DNA of 64,000 nt from Cladobotryum mycophilum (GCA_036429605.1 JAVFKD010000004.1:3658001-3722000), one strand, 5' to 3'. Counted from the first letter of the stretch, positions 1-11,901 are shown. Numbers and translations are program-made. Notes: generated by a model not told the origin, from the letters alone.

Positions 1-709
1 CCCATATGCAAGCTGCGTTGTGTTCCAGAAACAAAACAAAAATTCGCAGTAAGATAATGCTCGCAATATTGATATGCATTTTCTTGAGGTTTCGTCGCGA
101 TCCAACATAGCAGATAGCAGAAGAAGAGTTTGTAACAATGGTCATGGCCAGCTCAGTGTTGCCGAGCCTTGGTATCTAATACTTTGAAACTTCAGTATTC
201 AACTACTAATACAAAGGTAGCGAGTACTCTAGGCTTGACGAGCTGTCTCTCGCACGTGACTTATACTTTTGGTGATATCGTCCTATGGCCAGACAGCAAT
301 TTCAGGCGACCTCCAGGTACGTGCTCGGGGTACCTACGGAGGAAGGCGACGCTGATTGCTCTCCCCCACCATCCTGGATCTCAATTTTGACACTAGTTCG
401 CGCGACGCGTTTCCAACTTTCCTCGTCATACGAAGCACTCACGAGCAACAACTAATTACGCCTCGGCTCTCATACGATGACCTGCGGCGACTTGGGACAT
501 CCTATTCAACATATCGGAACCGCGCGACACGGCTAATGAATTAGGTAGCTCCAGAAAATCCTACCTGCATGGTGCCCTCGTCTTTGGATTTATCCATATC
601 CTGCGTGCGCGCCAGCGGCACTTCGACTTTCTGATTGCGAAGTCCTCACCTGCGCTCATCACGCTTCTGAATTAGTAGCTGTCAATAATTCCACCCAACA
701 CTCGTCACC
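1..709. other. Intergenic region upstream of SMC1
   Basis: No gene recognised. Two short forward ORFs (169-390 and 356-544) overlap each other in different frames, resemble no family I know, and are probably chance. The last part should hold the SMC1 promoter and 5' UTR. Confidence 0.6.
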
Positions 710-3700
710 ATGGGCAAACTCATACGCCTCGAGCTCAATAGTAAGTGTTGCGAATAAACATACAGGCATGTCATTCTAAATTGCGGTAGACTTTAAGTCC
801 TACAAGGGCCACCATACCCTTCTATTCGGCGATTCATATTTCACATCAATCATTGGACCCAATGGATCCGGAAAATCGAATTCGTGAGTCCAATTCTCAG
901 CGCATATCCAGTGTCGCTTCGACATGTTCTAACAATTGCTCTTGATAGTATGGATGCCATCTCCTTCGTTCTGGGTATCAAATCCTCTCATCTGCGTTCC
1001 GCTCACCTCAAAGATCTTGTATATCGTGGGCGTGTCCTGAAAACTTCAAAGATCAATGACGATGGTTCCGCCGAGGCCAGTAAAGACTCGAATGACCACC
1101 TCGATGATAAAGCTTCTAAAGGTGACCCCAAGACCGCCTGGGTCATGGCAGTCTACGAGGACGACGCTGGTGAAGAACAGAGATGGAAACGATCAATCAC
1201 AAGCCAGGGCGCAAGTGAATATCGCATCAACGATCGGGTCGTCACTGCACAACAATATAACGAAGCTCTTGAGACGGAAAATATTCTCATCAAGGCCAGG
1301 AACTTCCTCGTCTTTCAAGGAGATGTCGAAGCCATTGCTTCTCAATCTCCACAAGATCTTACTCGCCTTATTGAACAAATATCGGGCAGCTTAGAATACA
1401 AGGCCGACTACGAAAGACTTCAGAGTGAGGCGGAGCAAGCGATTGAAAATCAGAACTTTCAGCTGCATCGACGTCGTGGTATAAACTCGGAAATCAAGCA
1501 GTATCGCGAGCAAAAAAAGGAAGCCGATAGTTTTCAAAATAAGACGGAAGAAAGAGATGCTGCCATAGTCGCACACTGTCTATGGAAGCTCTACCACTTC
1601 CAGAAAGCTATGGATGAGTCAAGCGCCGCTATTCAAGATCACCAGGAGGATTTAAAGGAGCTTCGGCGAAATGTGGAGACTTTTGAATCGCGACTTGAGG
1701 GTGCTCGTAAGGATCAGGTCTCAACAAGCCGACGAGTAGCCAGGGTAGATAAAGATATCAAGCTCAAGGAGAGAAGCATTGAGGACAAGGAAAATGCACT
1801 CGTTCCGTTCGATGAAAAGATTCATGAATCATCACAACAGGTGGAAAAGATGCAGTCGCAGAGCCAAAAGGTGGGCAAAGAACTGGAGGAGCAGGCAGAT
1901 ATTGTCCAAAAGGTCCAAAAGGACATTGAGAGCGTCAAAAAGGCCCAAGATCTTTATGAGAAGGATATCAAAGAGCAGATGAAAAAGCAAGGGCGGGACA
2001 TCAGCGATGCGGATCGAAGAGAATACAACACTCTCCGTGCCCAAGTTATGTCACGCTCAGGGGCGAATCAAGCGAAACTAGAAAACCTTGAACGACAAAG
2101 GAAAGCCGATGAAGTCACCGTCAATAATCTCAAGGGCAAGGTTGATAGCACTTCGGCTACCATGGAGAAGATGAGTGCTGAATTGGTCAATATTGAAGAG
2201 AGACGGGCTGCGGCTGAGTCTGCTACCAAAGACATATCCAGTGACATCGCAACCAAGAAGAAGGAATTCAACCAGCTGCAATCGGAGCGCGTACGGACCA
2301 ATCAGAAGCGGACAGAACTCGAAGAAAAGCTTGAGGACGTTGCTAGAAAACTTAGAGAGGCTGATGATGGTCGACGCCAAAACGATCGAGAGGCGCGTAT
2401 GAAGGAAATGGTGACAAATTTGAAACGCATATTCCCAGGAGTTCGTGGCCGCATAGGCAACCTCTGCACCCCCAAGCAAAAGAAGTACGATGAAGCAGTC
2501 ATCGTTGCGTTGGGCAGAGACTTTGACTCTGTCGTAGTAGACACCGAAAAGACGGGCGTGGACTGTGTTCAATATCTGAAGGAACAGAGGTTTGCCCCAA
2601 TGACCTTCATTCCCCTGGACAATATCAAAGTCAACGCAGTCAACACTGCCATCAAAGGCTTCTCAGGAGCTCGGCTTACCATTGATACTATCAATTTTGA
2701 TTCATCAGTGGAAAGAGCAATGTCATATGCCTGTGGCAGCTCTGTTGTGTGCGATACCCTCGACATCGCCAAGCACATTTGCTACGACAAAAAAATACCC
2801 GTCAAGGCCGTAACACTGGAAGGATATATTATCCACAAGGCTGGCTTAATGACAGGTGGCCGTGGTCCCGAGTCCAAAGGTGGCAAACGAAAGTTTGAGG
2901 AGGCAGACGTTCAAAACTTGCAACGCATGGCTACCAAGCTTAAAGACGAAATCGATCGGCTTCCGAAGGCTGACCGTCGCGGTACACAAGAGGAATCGCT
3001 TCAAATTGAACTCACTGGGCTTGAACGGCAACTAGCCACGACCAAAGACGAGTTGGCAGCCTTCAACAAAAATTGGGCAAGCAAAAAGCGTGAGCTTGAT
3101 AGTCAAACGAAACAACTGCAAGAACTTCAACCCAAGCATGAAGAACAAGCTTCTCAGTTGGAGCGCACGCGCGAGACAGTGCAAGAGTTTAAAGACGCAA
3201 TTGCGCGTGTGGAGGATGAAGTGTTTGCCACGTTCTGTAATAAACTCGGGTACAGTGATATACGGGCTTATGAGGCCTCCCAAGGAAAATTGGAGCAGGA
3301 GATCTCTGAGAAGCGGAACCAATACGAGGTTCAAAAGCAGAGACTCGAGAGTCGTCTGAAGTGGGAGGTGACACGCCACAGCGATACCGAGGGTCGCATT
3401 AAGAGGATGCAAGAGCATATTAGGCGATTGAAGCAAGATATGAAGGCCTATGCTAGAGACAGAGCCGAGATCGAGGAAGCAATGCGCCAAGAACAAGATG
3501 AGCTCGAAGCACTTCGCGACACGCTAGAGGAACTCAGGGGAGAGTTGTCGGAGAAGAACCAGAGAGTGAGCGAGGCTCGGACCGAACTGCAGAGACGTAG
3601 CAAGGATATTGAATCCCGTCAACGGGAGATTAATGCTTTAGAGACTACTGTTCAGAAGAATAGCGCGGGAAAATTTGCGCTGCTTCGGAGATGTCGACTA

Positions 3701-4687
3701 GAGCAAGTTCAGATCCCGTTGACCGAAGGTGTCTTGGACAACCTACCAGCCGAGGATGATCTGCTACGACAGGATCCGGATGCAATGGATGTTGATGGGG
3801 GTGATGAAGAAATGATCGATATGGCATTGGATGACCACGGAATCGAGATCGACTTTGATAGTCTTGACGAGGAGCTGAAACAGGTTAGTGATGCTCAGTT
3901 TATTTTGGACAGACAGTATACTAACGTGATACAGTCGGGAGAAGACAGCGTGGAGGATTCATTAACAGAAAAAATTTCAGCACTCACGTCAGAGCTGGAG
4001 AAGCTGAATCCCAACATGCGAGCAATGGAGAGACTGGAAAGCGTTGAAACTAGACTCAAACTGACAGATCAGGAATACGAAGACTCGAAGATGGCTGCAC
4101 AGAAAGCCAAGGAAGCTTTCAGCAACGTCAAGCAGCAGAGATATGAACTCTTCAACAAGGCATTCAGTCATATTCAAGACCAAATCTCACACGTCTATAA
4201 GGATCTCACACGATCAGATGCGTATCCCCTGGGCGGTCAAGCGTATCTGGATATTGAGGAAGATACAGACATGCCTTACCTATCAGGTATCAAATACCAT
4301 GCTATGCCACCGCTGAAGAGATTTCGAGATATGGAGCATCTATCTGGAGGAGAGAAAACCATGGCAGCGCTTGCGCTGTTATTCGCCATTCACAGTTATC
4401 AACCCAGTCCATTTTTCGTTCTGGATGAGGTGGACGCTGCGCTGGATAACGCCAATGTCGACAAGATCAAGAAGTATATCCGAGAGCATTCGGGGCCAGG
4501 CATGCAATTCATTGTCATTAGTTTGAAGGCGGGCCTCTTCCAGGATAGTGAGAGTTTAGTCGGCGTTTACCGAGACCAGGAGGTAAACAGTTCTAGAACT
4601 TTGACTCTAGATGTAAGTATTGTCACCATGCCGTACAGATGTGAATCAAGCTAATCGTCCATCCCACAGCTGAGAAAGTACGCTTGA
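710..4687 (+). CDS. SMC1: Structural maintenance of chromosomes protein 1 (cohesin SMC1)
   Basis: Cohesin ATPase arm that pairs with SMC3 to hold sister chromatids together in the nucleus. Exons read 710-740, 790-883, 949-3883, 3935-4612 and 4670-4687, giving 1251 aa, normal for SMC1. The N-terminus has the Walker A loop GPNGSGKS at residues 33-40. Long coiled coils flank a hinge near residues 510-640 (starting around GVRGRIGNLC). The C-terminus has the ABC signature LSGGEK, the Walker B stretch FFVLDEVDAALD and the family ending TLDLRKYA. The ATG at 710 is chosen because it starts the conserved MGKLIRLELNNFKSYKG. The intron at 3884-3934 is 51 nt, has no stop and ends CTAAC..ACAG, so skipping or retaining it keeps the frame. 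The last intron (4613-4669) is needed to reach the conserved C-terminus. Next gene on the same strand is TFIIE alpha. Confidence 0.96.
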
Positions 4688-5617
4688 TTTTTGTGTTCAT
4701 TTTTTGTTGGGGGAAGTGGGGGTTCTTTTCAGGAGAGATTTACTCTCCATTACGCGATATATGTATTAACAGTTACGACGTGAGATTGGTTGTTTGTGTT
4801 GACTACGTTCAGCAATGATAGGAGGATAATCGAGAGGGCTGGTCACTGGCTTCTAGAGTGCTATGAGCTATGATATGGATTGGCGTAGACGCAAATACCA
4901 CTGGATTTATTTGTATACAACTGGCTATTGAATCAATTCACAAACTGGCTTTGATAAGTGACAGTATGTGAAAAATGTCTCCGAGAAGTACAAAAAATAC
5001 ACAATCAATGGATCAAAGTCTAGCCGTTGATTGGAGACGGTACGGTAGTGTACTGTACGTGACCTTGTAGGCGTGTGAAAGTGGTGCAGCAAACGCGACG
5101 CAGCAATTTGATCCACCCTAGAGCTTCCAAGCTAACTTTCCTTTCACCCCAATTTCATCTTGAACTTACACCTCTCATAGTTTTACTTGGATCGACTACT
5201 CATCCACCTCCGTACTTACCGCAAGACATAATATAATAAAAGAGGCGTTGCGCGGGTCTTTCTTGAGAAGGATCCAGCGCCCAACTGGTAATTTAGCCCA
5301 CCGGACACAATGATGCATTGTTAGCTGCGACAACGATGATTATCCTATATCTTAAACTTTAACTGCAAGCATCATCGTGCGACGACCTTTTTTCACCTCT
5401 ACACGCGCTGTTTCCTCTATTTACTCGAGTACTCCATAATCGCCACAGGGGCACCTACGACGAGAACCCAAGCGATCCCCATCAGACCATCTCTCAAGGA
5501 TTCCACGCCTTCTTCAGGTCTGGCGAAACGACATTGCGCCGTCTACAAGCTTGATTGCTCAAGAGCTCGGCACTATACGTTGGACCCCATTCGAGAGACG
5601 GCTCATTCTACACCACC
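4688..5617. other. Intergenic SMC1-TFIIE alpha
   Basis: SMC1 3' UTR followed by the TFIIE alpha promoter. No ORF with family resemblance and no RNA gene seen. Confidence 0.6.
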
Positions 5618-6980
5618 ATGGATCTTGCTGTAACATTAGTCAAGGCGGTGATGCGGGCTTTCTATACGACGCGCGAAATCCTCGTTGTGGATGCATTGAT
5701 TCTTCACGAAGCGTACGTCTTTGCCTCATCTCTTGAAGTTTGCAGGGCATTTGCTGAGATTTGAGAGCGCAGTCTTCGGGACGACGACCTAGCCTACCTT
5801 ATGGCTATAAATACCAAAGATCTACACAAAATATGCGGCAAATTGCGCGAGGACCGGTTTCTGACGGTGTTTGTCCGCCCCTCATGCAACACAATGGCGT
5901 GGTGCCGATGCTGACTGGAATAGACATACCCGGTCAGAACTACGACCAGGAAACCCTCGACCGAGTAACCGCACATGGTACTATATCAACTATAGACACA
6001 CAATCGATGCAATCAAATGGCGAGTTTACAATATCGACAAGGAGGTTCAAGGAACGACGATTCCAGCCAACGAGATCAAAGAGTATTTTTGCAATTTTTG
6101 CAAGGCAGAATGGACAGCCATGGAAGTTTTGGACAACGTTGGCCCAGAAGGCTTCCTCTGTCACCGCTGTCGTCATGTTCTGACTTTTGAGGCTGATCGC
6201 AACGCCGGCGGGCACGAACAGTCTACCCGTCTCAATGATCAATTCAAGTTCATTAGCGAACTATTACCCAAGATCGACGCATCTCATATACCGGAGTGTG
6301 ACTTTGATCGAGCGCTGTCCAAGGCACGACCGGTTGTGAGAGATGCAACCCATCAGCGCGCTGAAACAATAGCCGTCAATGATGGTTCAGGCCGGCCCAT
6401 GGCAGTCAAGGGCCTCACAAATACAGGACCACAGTCCATTGCCGTCAATATCTCCACGTCCGACAGTCTTACCGAGGCGGAGAAGGAAGCTGAACGAGCT
6501 CGCAAAGAAAAGCTCGCAGCACAGAACGCCCTCCCATCATGGATGTCCAACAGTACTGTCACCGGAGAATCATTTGCAGGCACGGCTGGTACAGGTGTTG
6601 TTGGAGTTAAGAAAGAAGACGCCGACCAAAGTACCGCACAGAATAAGATGTCTGATAACAATGCGACGGCCCAAATAGATGACATTTTTGAGAAGCTCAA
6701 GGCAGAGCAGGCTGCAGCACTTGCTCGAGAAACAGGGATACAAGATGATGAAGAAGAGGAGGAATATGGCTCCGAAGAAGATGATGATGAATTTGAGGAT
6801 GTTCCAGCAACCACTAGCAATTCGGGACTAGACACGCCAGTTATCAAAGAGCTTACAGGAGACAGCTCAGATGAAAGGGCGATAAAGCGAGTCAAGGTTG
6901 AACCTGAGGCGAAGAAAGAAGATGTTAGCATGGTAGAGGAAGAAGAGGAAGACGATGAGCTTGAGTTTGAAGACGTGTAG
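5618..6980 (+). CDS. TFA1: Transcription initiation factor IIE subunit alpha
   Basis: Large subunit of TFIIE, which recruits and stimulates TFIIH at RNA polymerase II promoters. Exons 5618-5712, 5773-5868 and 5924-6980 give 415 aa. The start MDLAVTLVKAVMRAFYTT is the conserved winged-helix beginning. Across intron 1 the protein reads HEALRDDDLAYLM and then KICGKLREDRFLTV. Intron 2 uses a GTTTGT donor; only that choice joins RFLTV to HTRSELRPGNPRP in frame. The zinc finger is CNFC..CHRC (two CxxC pairs) in the segment after the winged helix. The C-terminal third is low complexity and very acidic (EEEEYGSEEDDDEFED and the final EEEEEDDELEFEDV), as in other fungal TFIIE alpha. The 192-aa antisense ORF over this acidic part is a shadow. 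Confidence 0.93.
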
Positions 6981-7568
6981 ACTAAGCTGTGAGAATGTTA
7001 CTGCCTGCGTTTTAGAGGGTACGGAGGCAACTCGACCCGGCAAGGCCTCGTATTTACCAATTATCTTAATTTTATGTATGACTGTTGCTCTTTCAGCAAG
7101 CAGCGATGCATGGAAGCTTTGCATAGAACGCTGTGAAATGGCACTTTGATAGCCTAGTACAATGTTGTCTGAATGAGAAGACAGCCACGAAGACAAACGC
7201 GAGGCGTCAAGACCAATACTGAATGATGAATAAAGATGTATTTTCAATTTATTTGTTTTTAAATTTGAATTGGGCGAGGGTCATGGTGATTTGATTAATT
7301 TGGTGCAAAGACGGCGGGGAGGCGGTCAAGTTGACATCACGTAGAAATCAAGGAGACAATGCCCTGACTTTCCATCGTATACCTCGTACTGTACGTAGCC
7401 GAGGACTTTCCATTCACTTCACACCAAAATTCTGCCCGGGCCCCCAGTTTCTATTCTCGCATCGCGATGAACGTTTCACAAAACCCGCCGTCTATTGTCA
7501 CCACCATCATCACGTTTCCCCATCATTAAATGTGATGCGCCCTCTAAAGGGCTAGCCAGCCATTCGCC
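6981..7568. other. Intergenic TFIIE alpha-POL4
   Basis: Holds the TFIIE alpha 3' UTR, with an AATAAA at 7229-7234 that could serve polyadenylation, and the POL4 promoter. No gene seen. Confidence 0.55.
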
Positions 7569-9599
7569 ATGGCCCCAGAGCTCCCATGTATCTTCCTATT
7601 GCCAACCCACCTAGAACCAAATGAGTTGCATCAGATGGAAGACAGCGTATCCAATCTTACCTATAACATTCGCGAGGCCAATGTGGTCGTAGGCAAAATC
7701 TCCAAGCGCGAGCGTGCCTTGTTTGAACTAAGACGTCTGAAGTTGGAGACTGAGGAAGTATACGACGACGGAGACTCTGGCATAGGTAGTGCCATTCAGC
7801 CAAACACTGTGTTAGAGCCATCGCCTAAGCGCCGAAAGGTGACTGAGTCGGATCCAGCAGGGTCAGGAGGTTCACAGAACAAAGAAATAAGTTCTCGGAT
7901 TTCTCAGAGAGATGGATGGGGCAATATTATCATGGTAGTCAAATTAGCCTGGTTGACAGACTGTTTGCAGCAGGACAATGTTTTACCAGTTGACAGTTAT
8001 CTCCTCTACAGAGGCCGCATGCTTCCCTCAAAGTCCGCCGAGGACAAAGGGCCAACGACAACGAAGCGGCGGACAAAGACCAGACAAAAGCAACTCGCAA
8101 CAACAGCGAAGCCATGTCTTTATGGGACGAATCTAGGAATCCAAGAGCGAACTTCTGAGAGCCAACTAAACAAAAAATCACAAGCAATGCCTGTAGCAAT
8201 ATCTTCATCTTCATCAGAGCACTCACCCCAGATATTAACACGTCGGCCACCAAGCAGGGGACACGCCCAGCCACCGCGCCTTCTCCATGAGACAACATCT
8301 GAGCATGACAACAAACTGCCACCAGTTCCCGTTTTCTTGGAGACACTCTACTCTTGCCAAAGATCATCTCCTGTTGACCCACCAAATGCAGCCTTCGTCG
8401 AAGAACTCAAGGCAATTCGCACGTTAAGACTCCTTGAAGGAGATCAAGTTGGTGTCAGAGCTTACTCAACGTCAATTGCTACATTATCTGCATACCCATA
8501 TCCTCTGCAACGTCCAAGAGGTAAGATTCATATGCCCATCACTGACAAACGCTGACTCGACTAATCATCGTTTCAACATATAGAACTAGCAAGACTTCCG
8601 GGATGTGGTGCTAAAATTGCAGAGCTATATCAACAATGGACAGTAACAGGCCATACCAGCGAGACTACGGCGGCAGCGACAGACCCAAGACTAGCAGTCC
8701 TCCGGAAATTCTATGGTATATGGGGTGTTGGGGATACAACGGCCCGTGAATTTTACAACAAAGGTTGGCAAAACATCTCTAATTAAGCAATGCCTATATG
8801 AATCAGTACTAATGACAGCCCTGAATGTTTGTGAATAGGTTGGCGAGATATTGATGACGTTGTTGAGTATGGATGGGATTCCTTAAGTCGAGTTCAGCAA
8901 ATAGGGATTAAATACCATGAGGAGTTTCAGCTCAAAATTCCACGGACAGAAGTGGAAGCAATAGCCGACGTTATCCTCTCTCACGGGCGAAACATTGATC
9001 CAGGCTTCCAGATGGTTATAGTCGGTGGTTACCGACGAGGCAAACAAGAAAGCGGAGACGTAGATGTGATCCTCAGCCATAAAGACGAAAAAAAGACACA
9101 CCAGATGATTGACAAAATCGTCATTGGCTTGGAGAAGGGCAGCTTCATCACACATACACTGAGCTTGTCAATGCGAAATAGTGAACGCGGGCAAGCTCCA
9201 TTGGCATGGAAAGGTGAAGGACGGAAAGCCGGCTCGGGATTTGATACCTTGGACAAGGCCATGGTGGTGTGGCAGGACCCCAATGGGATGTTGGACACTG
9301 CAACTGGCACGGTTCCTCACAGGAGAGTGGATATCATCATTAGCCCATGGAAGACAGTCGGCTGCGCAGTTCTGGGGTGGAGCGGAGCTACAACGTTCGA
9401 GCGAGATCTGCGGCGGTATTGTAAGATGGAAAGGGGCCTCAAGTTTGACAGCAGCGGCATCCGAAGTAGAGCAAACGGATCATGGGTTGATCTTGAGGGA
9501 ATGGATGGTACAGCTCCAGATATGGAGACGGCAGAGAAGCGTGTATTTGAAGGGCTTGGTCTACCATGGCGACCACCATCAGAACGGTGCACTGGGTGA
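7569..9599 (+). CDS. POL4: DNA polymerase family X (Pol lambda/Pol IV type)
   Basis: Gap-filling DNA repair polymerase of the base excision/end-joining type. Exons 7569-8520, 8584-8763 and 8839-9599 give 630 aa. The N-terminus has a BRCT-like segment ending VVKLAWLTDCLQQDNVLP. Then comes a basic, poorly conserved linker, the helix-hairpin-helix (LARLPGCGAKIAELY) spanning intron 1, and a second HhH (FYGIWGVGDTTAREFYNKGW) spanning intron 2. The palm has GGYRRGK and GDVDVI with the two metal-binding aspartates, and HRRVDIII with the third. The thumb has WSGATTFERDLRRY and LKFDSSGI. All three catalytic Asp are present, so it should be active. Whether it is nearer Pol lambda or yeast Pol IV cannot be told by eye. 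Confidence 0.93.
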
Positions 9600-10535
9600 A
9601 GGAATATGGCTCTAAAGGATGTTATTACAGCCCTCTTAGCCGACCAAGTGTTCGTCTTAACAAGATTCGATCCGTAAGAGTGACATGATCCCACCCATAA
9701 TTGTGCAGTTTAGTTGCTGGTCATGTACTTCTAGGTTTTATATAGGCAGCGTCCAAATCGGTTACGATTTTACCGTCTTCTCAGCCTTGAGCTCGGTTAC
9801 AAGGAAGAGGCTGTCTTTGCAAGCACTCACTTTGGCAGTGTAAATATGAAACGTATGCATCTCCATTACAAGCAAGTCAGTTTCTTTGGGCGAGCAATTG
9901 TGCTGTGTTGTATTCAGAGTCAGGTCGATGCGTTAGGGTTTGGTTTGCTGGAAGGCTACTTTGGACATTAGAAATATTATGTATACTGGAAGTTAACGAG
10001 ATATTCACTAGAAAGTGATCTAATGATGTCTTTATTTGCTGCCAAGACCAAGCAAAAGATGTGGGTGAAGTGTCTGTAATATTGAATGAAGATATTGTAG
10101 TTGAAGTTAATTAGCGATAGGCAGGATACCTATATATGTCAAAATAGAGGTCATTCCACAAGTGGCGAAAAACATAAACATTCTAGGTTCCTTTCTCTTT
10201 TCCTTTCGCTGTCCTTTATTCAGCGTTTTATCTTTGATTGAACATTACTGTCCTGCTCTCGGGAAATATTTGGTTTGCATGTTTCATTGCCGTCATTCCC
10301 TAACGCACTGGTAGGGCCCCATTGAGGCCGTCCCATTCAATCTCAGGCATCCCAGATCGTATCCATATTTGGTCGTAAAGTTTGTAACAGCATTGTCGGA
10401 TTATGTGTTCTTGGGCGTTCGCGCCTAGCAAACGTACCAAGCAGTACCACAAAATCGTCTCAATGAGCCCAATGTAAGGCTTCTCGACAGCATTGAGTCC
10501 GAGGATAGCTAAGACTCGGAGATTAGCTTGGCATC
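9600..10535. other. Gene-poor AT-rich spacer
   Basis: No coding potential recognised. AT content rises through this stretch and continues beyond the next ORF. Confidence 0.55.
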
Positions 10536-11132
10536 CTAGTTAGCAAAGCTCTTCATGATGACGCTGCTTTTTTCGCTGCTTTGTTTGGAAACAGCAGCAC
10601 ATTCATGTTTTGCCAACCTCACACCACCACCACAATTGTCCATAGATGATCCAGCATATTTACCGGGGCGAATTACTTCGCCTACTTTGAAAACATCATT
10701 GGAATTCTCTGCCGCAGCTCTTCTTTCTGTTCCGTCAAAATATACTAGCCATCGCTGTTTATCAGCATTTGTTGGAGGTGGCATAGCAAGAAGGTCCTCG
10801 AAACGCGGCCGAATCGATCCTAAAGTGCGTCTTACGTAGGGAAGCGTAGCTTTCATACAAATATCCACAAGTGTATAAAACTGCGTGACCATAGGCTGTT
10901 CTTCTCTGCTTAACTTCTCGAATTCCGGGCAAGGTACTTTGGCTGGGTAATCCACTAGTACACTGATTGCCCCGGTTAATCTTCCCTGAAATTTGATGAT
11001 ATTGGTGTGCTCACTGGAGATGATATAGCATCTGAGGGGATCGAGTATATTATCGCTTCCTTGACTGTGAGTTTGGTTAGTCTTCAATTCATGAATGGTA
11101 TTGTCATTGTTACGCGGCTCCTGATTTGCCAT
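10536..11132 (-). CDS. Hypothetical protein, 198 aa
   Basis: Uninterrupted single-exon ORF with an ATG start, in an AT-rich neighbourhood. I do not recognise the family. The protein is soluble-looking, with no signal peptide or membrane segment. A central block (NIIKFQGRLTGAISVLVDY to RPRFEDLLAMPPPT) looks folded, while both ends are polar and low complexity (N- and T-rich start, S/K-rich end). Codon use is more AT-rich than neighbouring genes, which could mean a young, lineage-specific or eroding gene. The intronless U6 transcript unit upstream reads toward it on the same strand. Confidence 0.45.
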   Translation of the reverse strand: MANQEPRNNDNTIHELKTNQTHSQGSDNILDPLRCYIISSEHTNIIKFQGRLTGAISVLVDYPAKVPCPEFEKLSREEQPMVTQFYTLVDICMKATLPYVRRTLGSIRPRFEDLLAMPPPTNADKQRWLVYFDGTERRAAAENSNDVFKVGEVIRPGKYAGSSMDNCGGGVRLAKHECAAVSKQSSEKSSVIMKSFAN

Positions 11133-11139
11133 GATAACA

Positions 11140-11350
11140 GTCAGTGGCCGCTTAGTTATGGCAATGAAATAAGATAAATAAGCTATGAAGCGCTATGGGA
11201 ATAATTAAAAAATTAAAAGAAAATTGCATTATTAAAAATATGTGTGTGAATATTCATAGATGTGAATAGTGAATACGTTTTAAATAACTTAATAAAAGAA
11301 AATAGTAACAGTAATACTAAAGCCGTGTTTATAAACAGGAATCTATAGAT
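11140..11350. other. Strongly AT-rich block
   Basis: Runs of A and T with almost no GC between the hypothetical ORF and the 3' end of the U6 gene. No gene seen. It could be old RIP-mutated sequence or ordinary intergenic AT drift. Confidence 0.5.
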
Positions 11351-11354
11351 ATAG

Positions 11355-11361
11355 AAAAAAA
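11355..11361 (-). terminator. Pol III T-run terminator of U6
   Basis: Seven consecutive T on the minus strand immediately after the U6 3' end. Confidence 0.85.
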
Positions 11362-11425
11362 TGTTTAGCTTCTCTTTGATTGAGCGTGTCATCCTTAGTG
11401 CAGGGGCCATGCTAATCTTCTCTGT

Positions 11426-11484
11426 CTTTTTCGACTGTCAGCATCACGATTCGAACCCTCGACCAAGAATGATAGTTAACTTAC
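11426..11484 (-). other. mRNA-type intron inside U6 snRNA
   Basis: On the minus strand it starts GTAAGT, has a branch-like TGCTGAC and ends AAAAAG, so it follows GT..AG rules. It separates ACGAT from ACAGAGA; removing it restores the universal ACGATACAGAGA sequence. Length 59 nt, like the protein-gene introns here. Confidence 0.92.
11447..11457 (-). promoter_or_regulatory. Pol III B box within the U6 intron
   Basis: Minus strand GGTTCGAATCG matches the TFIIIC-binding B-box consensus GGTTCGANNCC in 10 of 11 positions. It sits in the middle of the intron, the arrangement reported for fission yeast U6. Confidence 0.8.
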
Positions 11485-11540
11485 ATCGTTTCAAATTGAC
11501 CAAATGTCCCGAAGGACATAAGTCTAGACATTAATTTTAA

Positions 11541-11548
11541 TATATATA
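11541..11548 (-). promoter_or_regulatory. TATA box of the U6 gene
   Basis: TATATATA lies 24-31 nt upstream of the inferred U6 5' end, the spacing used by TATA-containing Pol III snRNA promoters. Confidence 0.75.
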
Positions 11549-11901
11549 CCTACTACCAAGTCATTAGATAGTTGTGAGAAATTTTTATGACAACTATCGT
11601 TCCCTATTTATTTACGTCGCAAGGGCGGATTCATGAATCGAATAGAGAAACAATACAGGGGGTCTGATAGCATACTCAAGCCTTAGAAATCAGATAATTA
11701 GAACTAAGCAGTCATTCACTCCCTACATGAAAAGAAAAAGAAAAAGAGAGAGAATATGACATACAAGCCGCCAAAGCGGACTTTGACCTCTTTGCGGAGA
11801 TGACCTTCCCCTGTAATTACGATATCAATGCCATCCTTCAGGATACGCGCGCGCCATCTTCATGTCATGACACCCTCGGAGATGTCTAAAGCTTCAAGCG
11901 G

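Larger units (their letters stand above)
11355..11517 (-). ncRNA. U6 spliceosomal snRNA gene, interrupted by an intron
   Basis: Read on the minus strand. Exon 1 (11517-11485) starts with the 5' hairpin GTCCTTCGGGAC and ends TTTGAAACGAT. Exon 2 (11425 to about 11358) starts ACAGAGAAGATTAGCATGG and carries the internal stem-loop region CCCCTGCACTAAGGATGACA. The joined RNA is close to 100 nt, the usual U6 length. It holds the ACAGAGA box (pairs with the 5' splice site) and the AGC triad of the catalytic core. A T7 run follows directly and a TATATATA lies 24-31 nt upstream, as for Pol III U6 genes. The intron is 59 nt (11426-11484). U6 is the RNA heart of the spliceosome, so this transcript must itself be spliced. 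Confidence 0.94.

Noticed and set aside
2078..2572. 164-aa minus-strand ORF inside SMC1
   Set aside because: Antisense shadow of coiled-coil coding sequence; the SMC1 frame is intact.
6353..6931. 192-aa minus-strand ORF (Ser-rich)
   Set aside because: Antisense shadow of the acidic C-terminus of TFIIE alpha.
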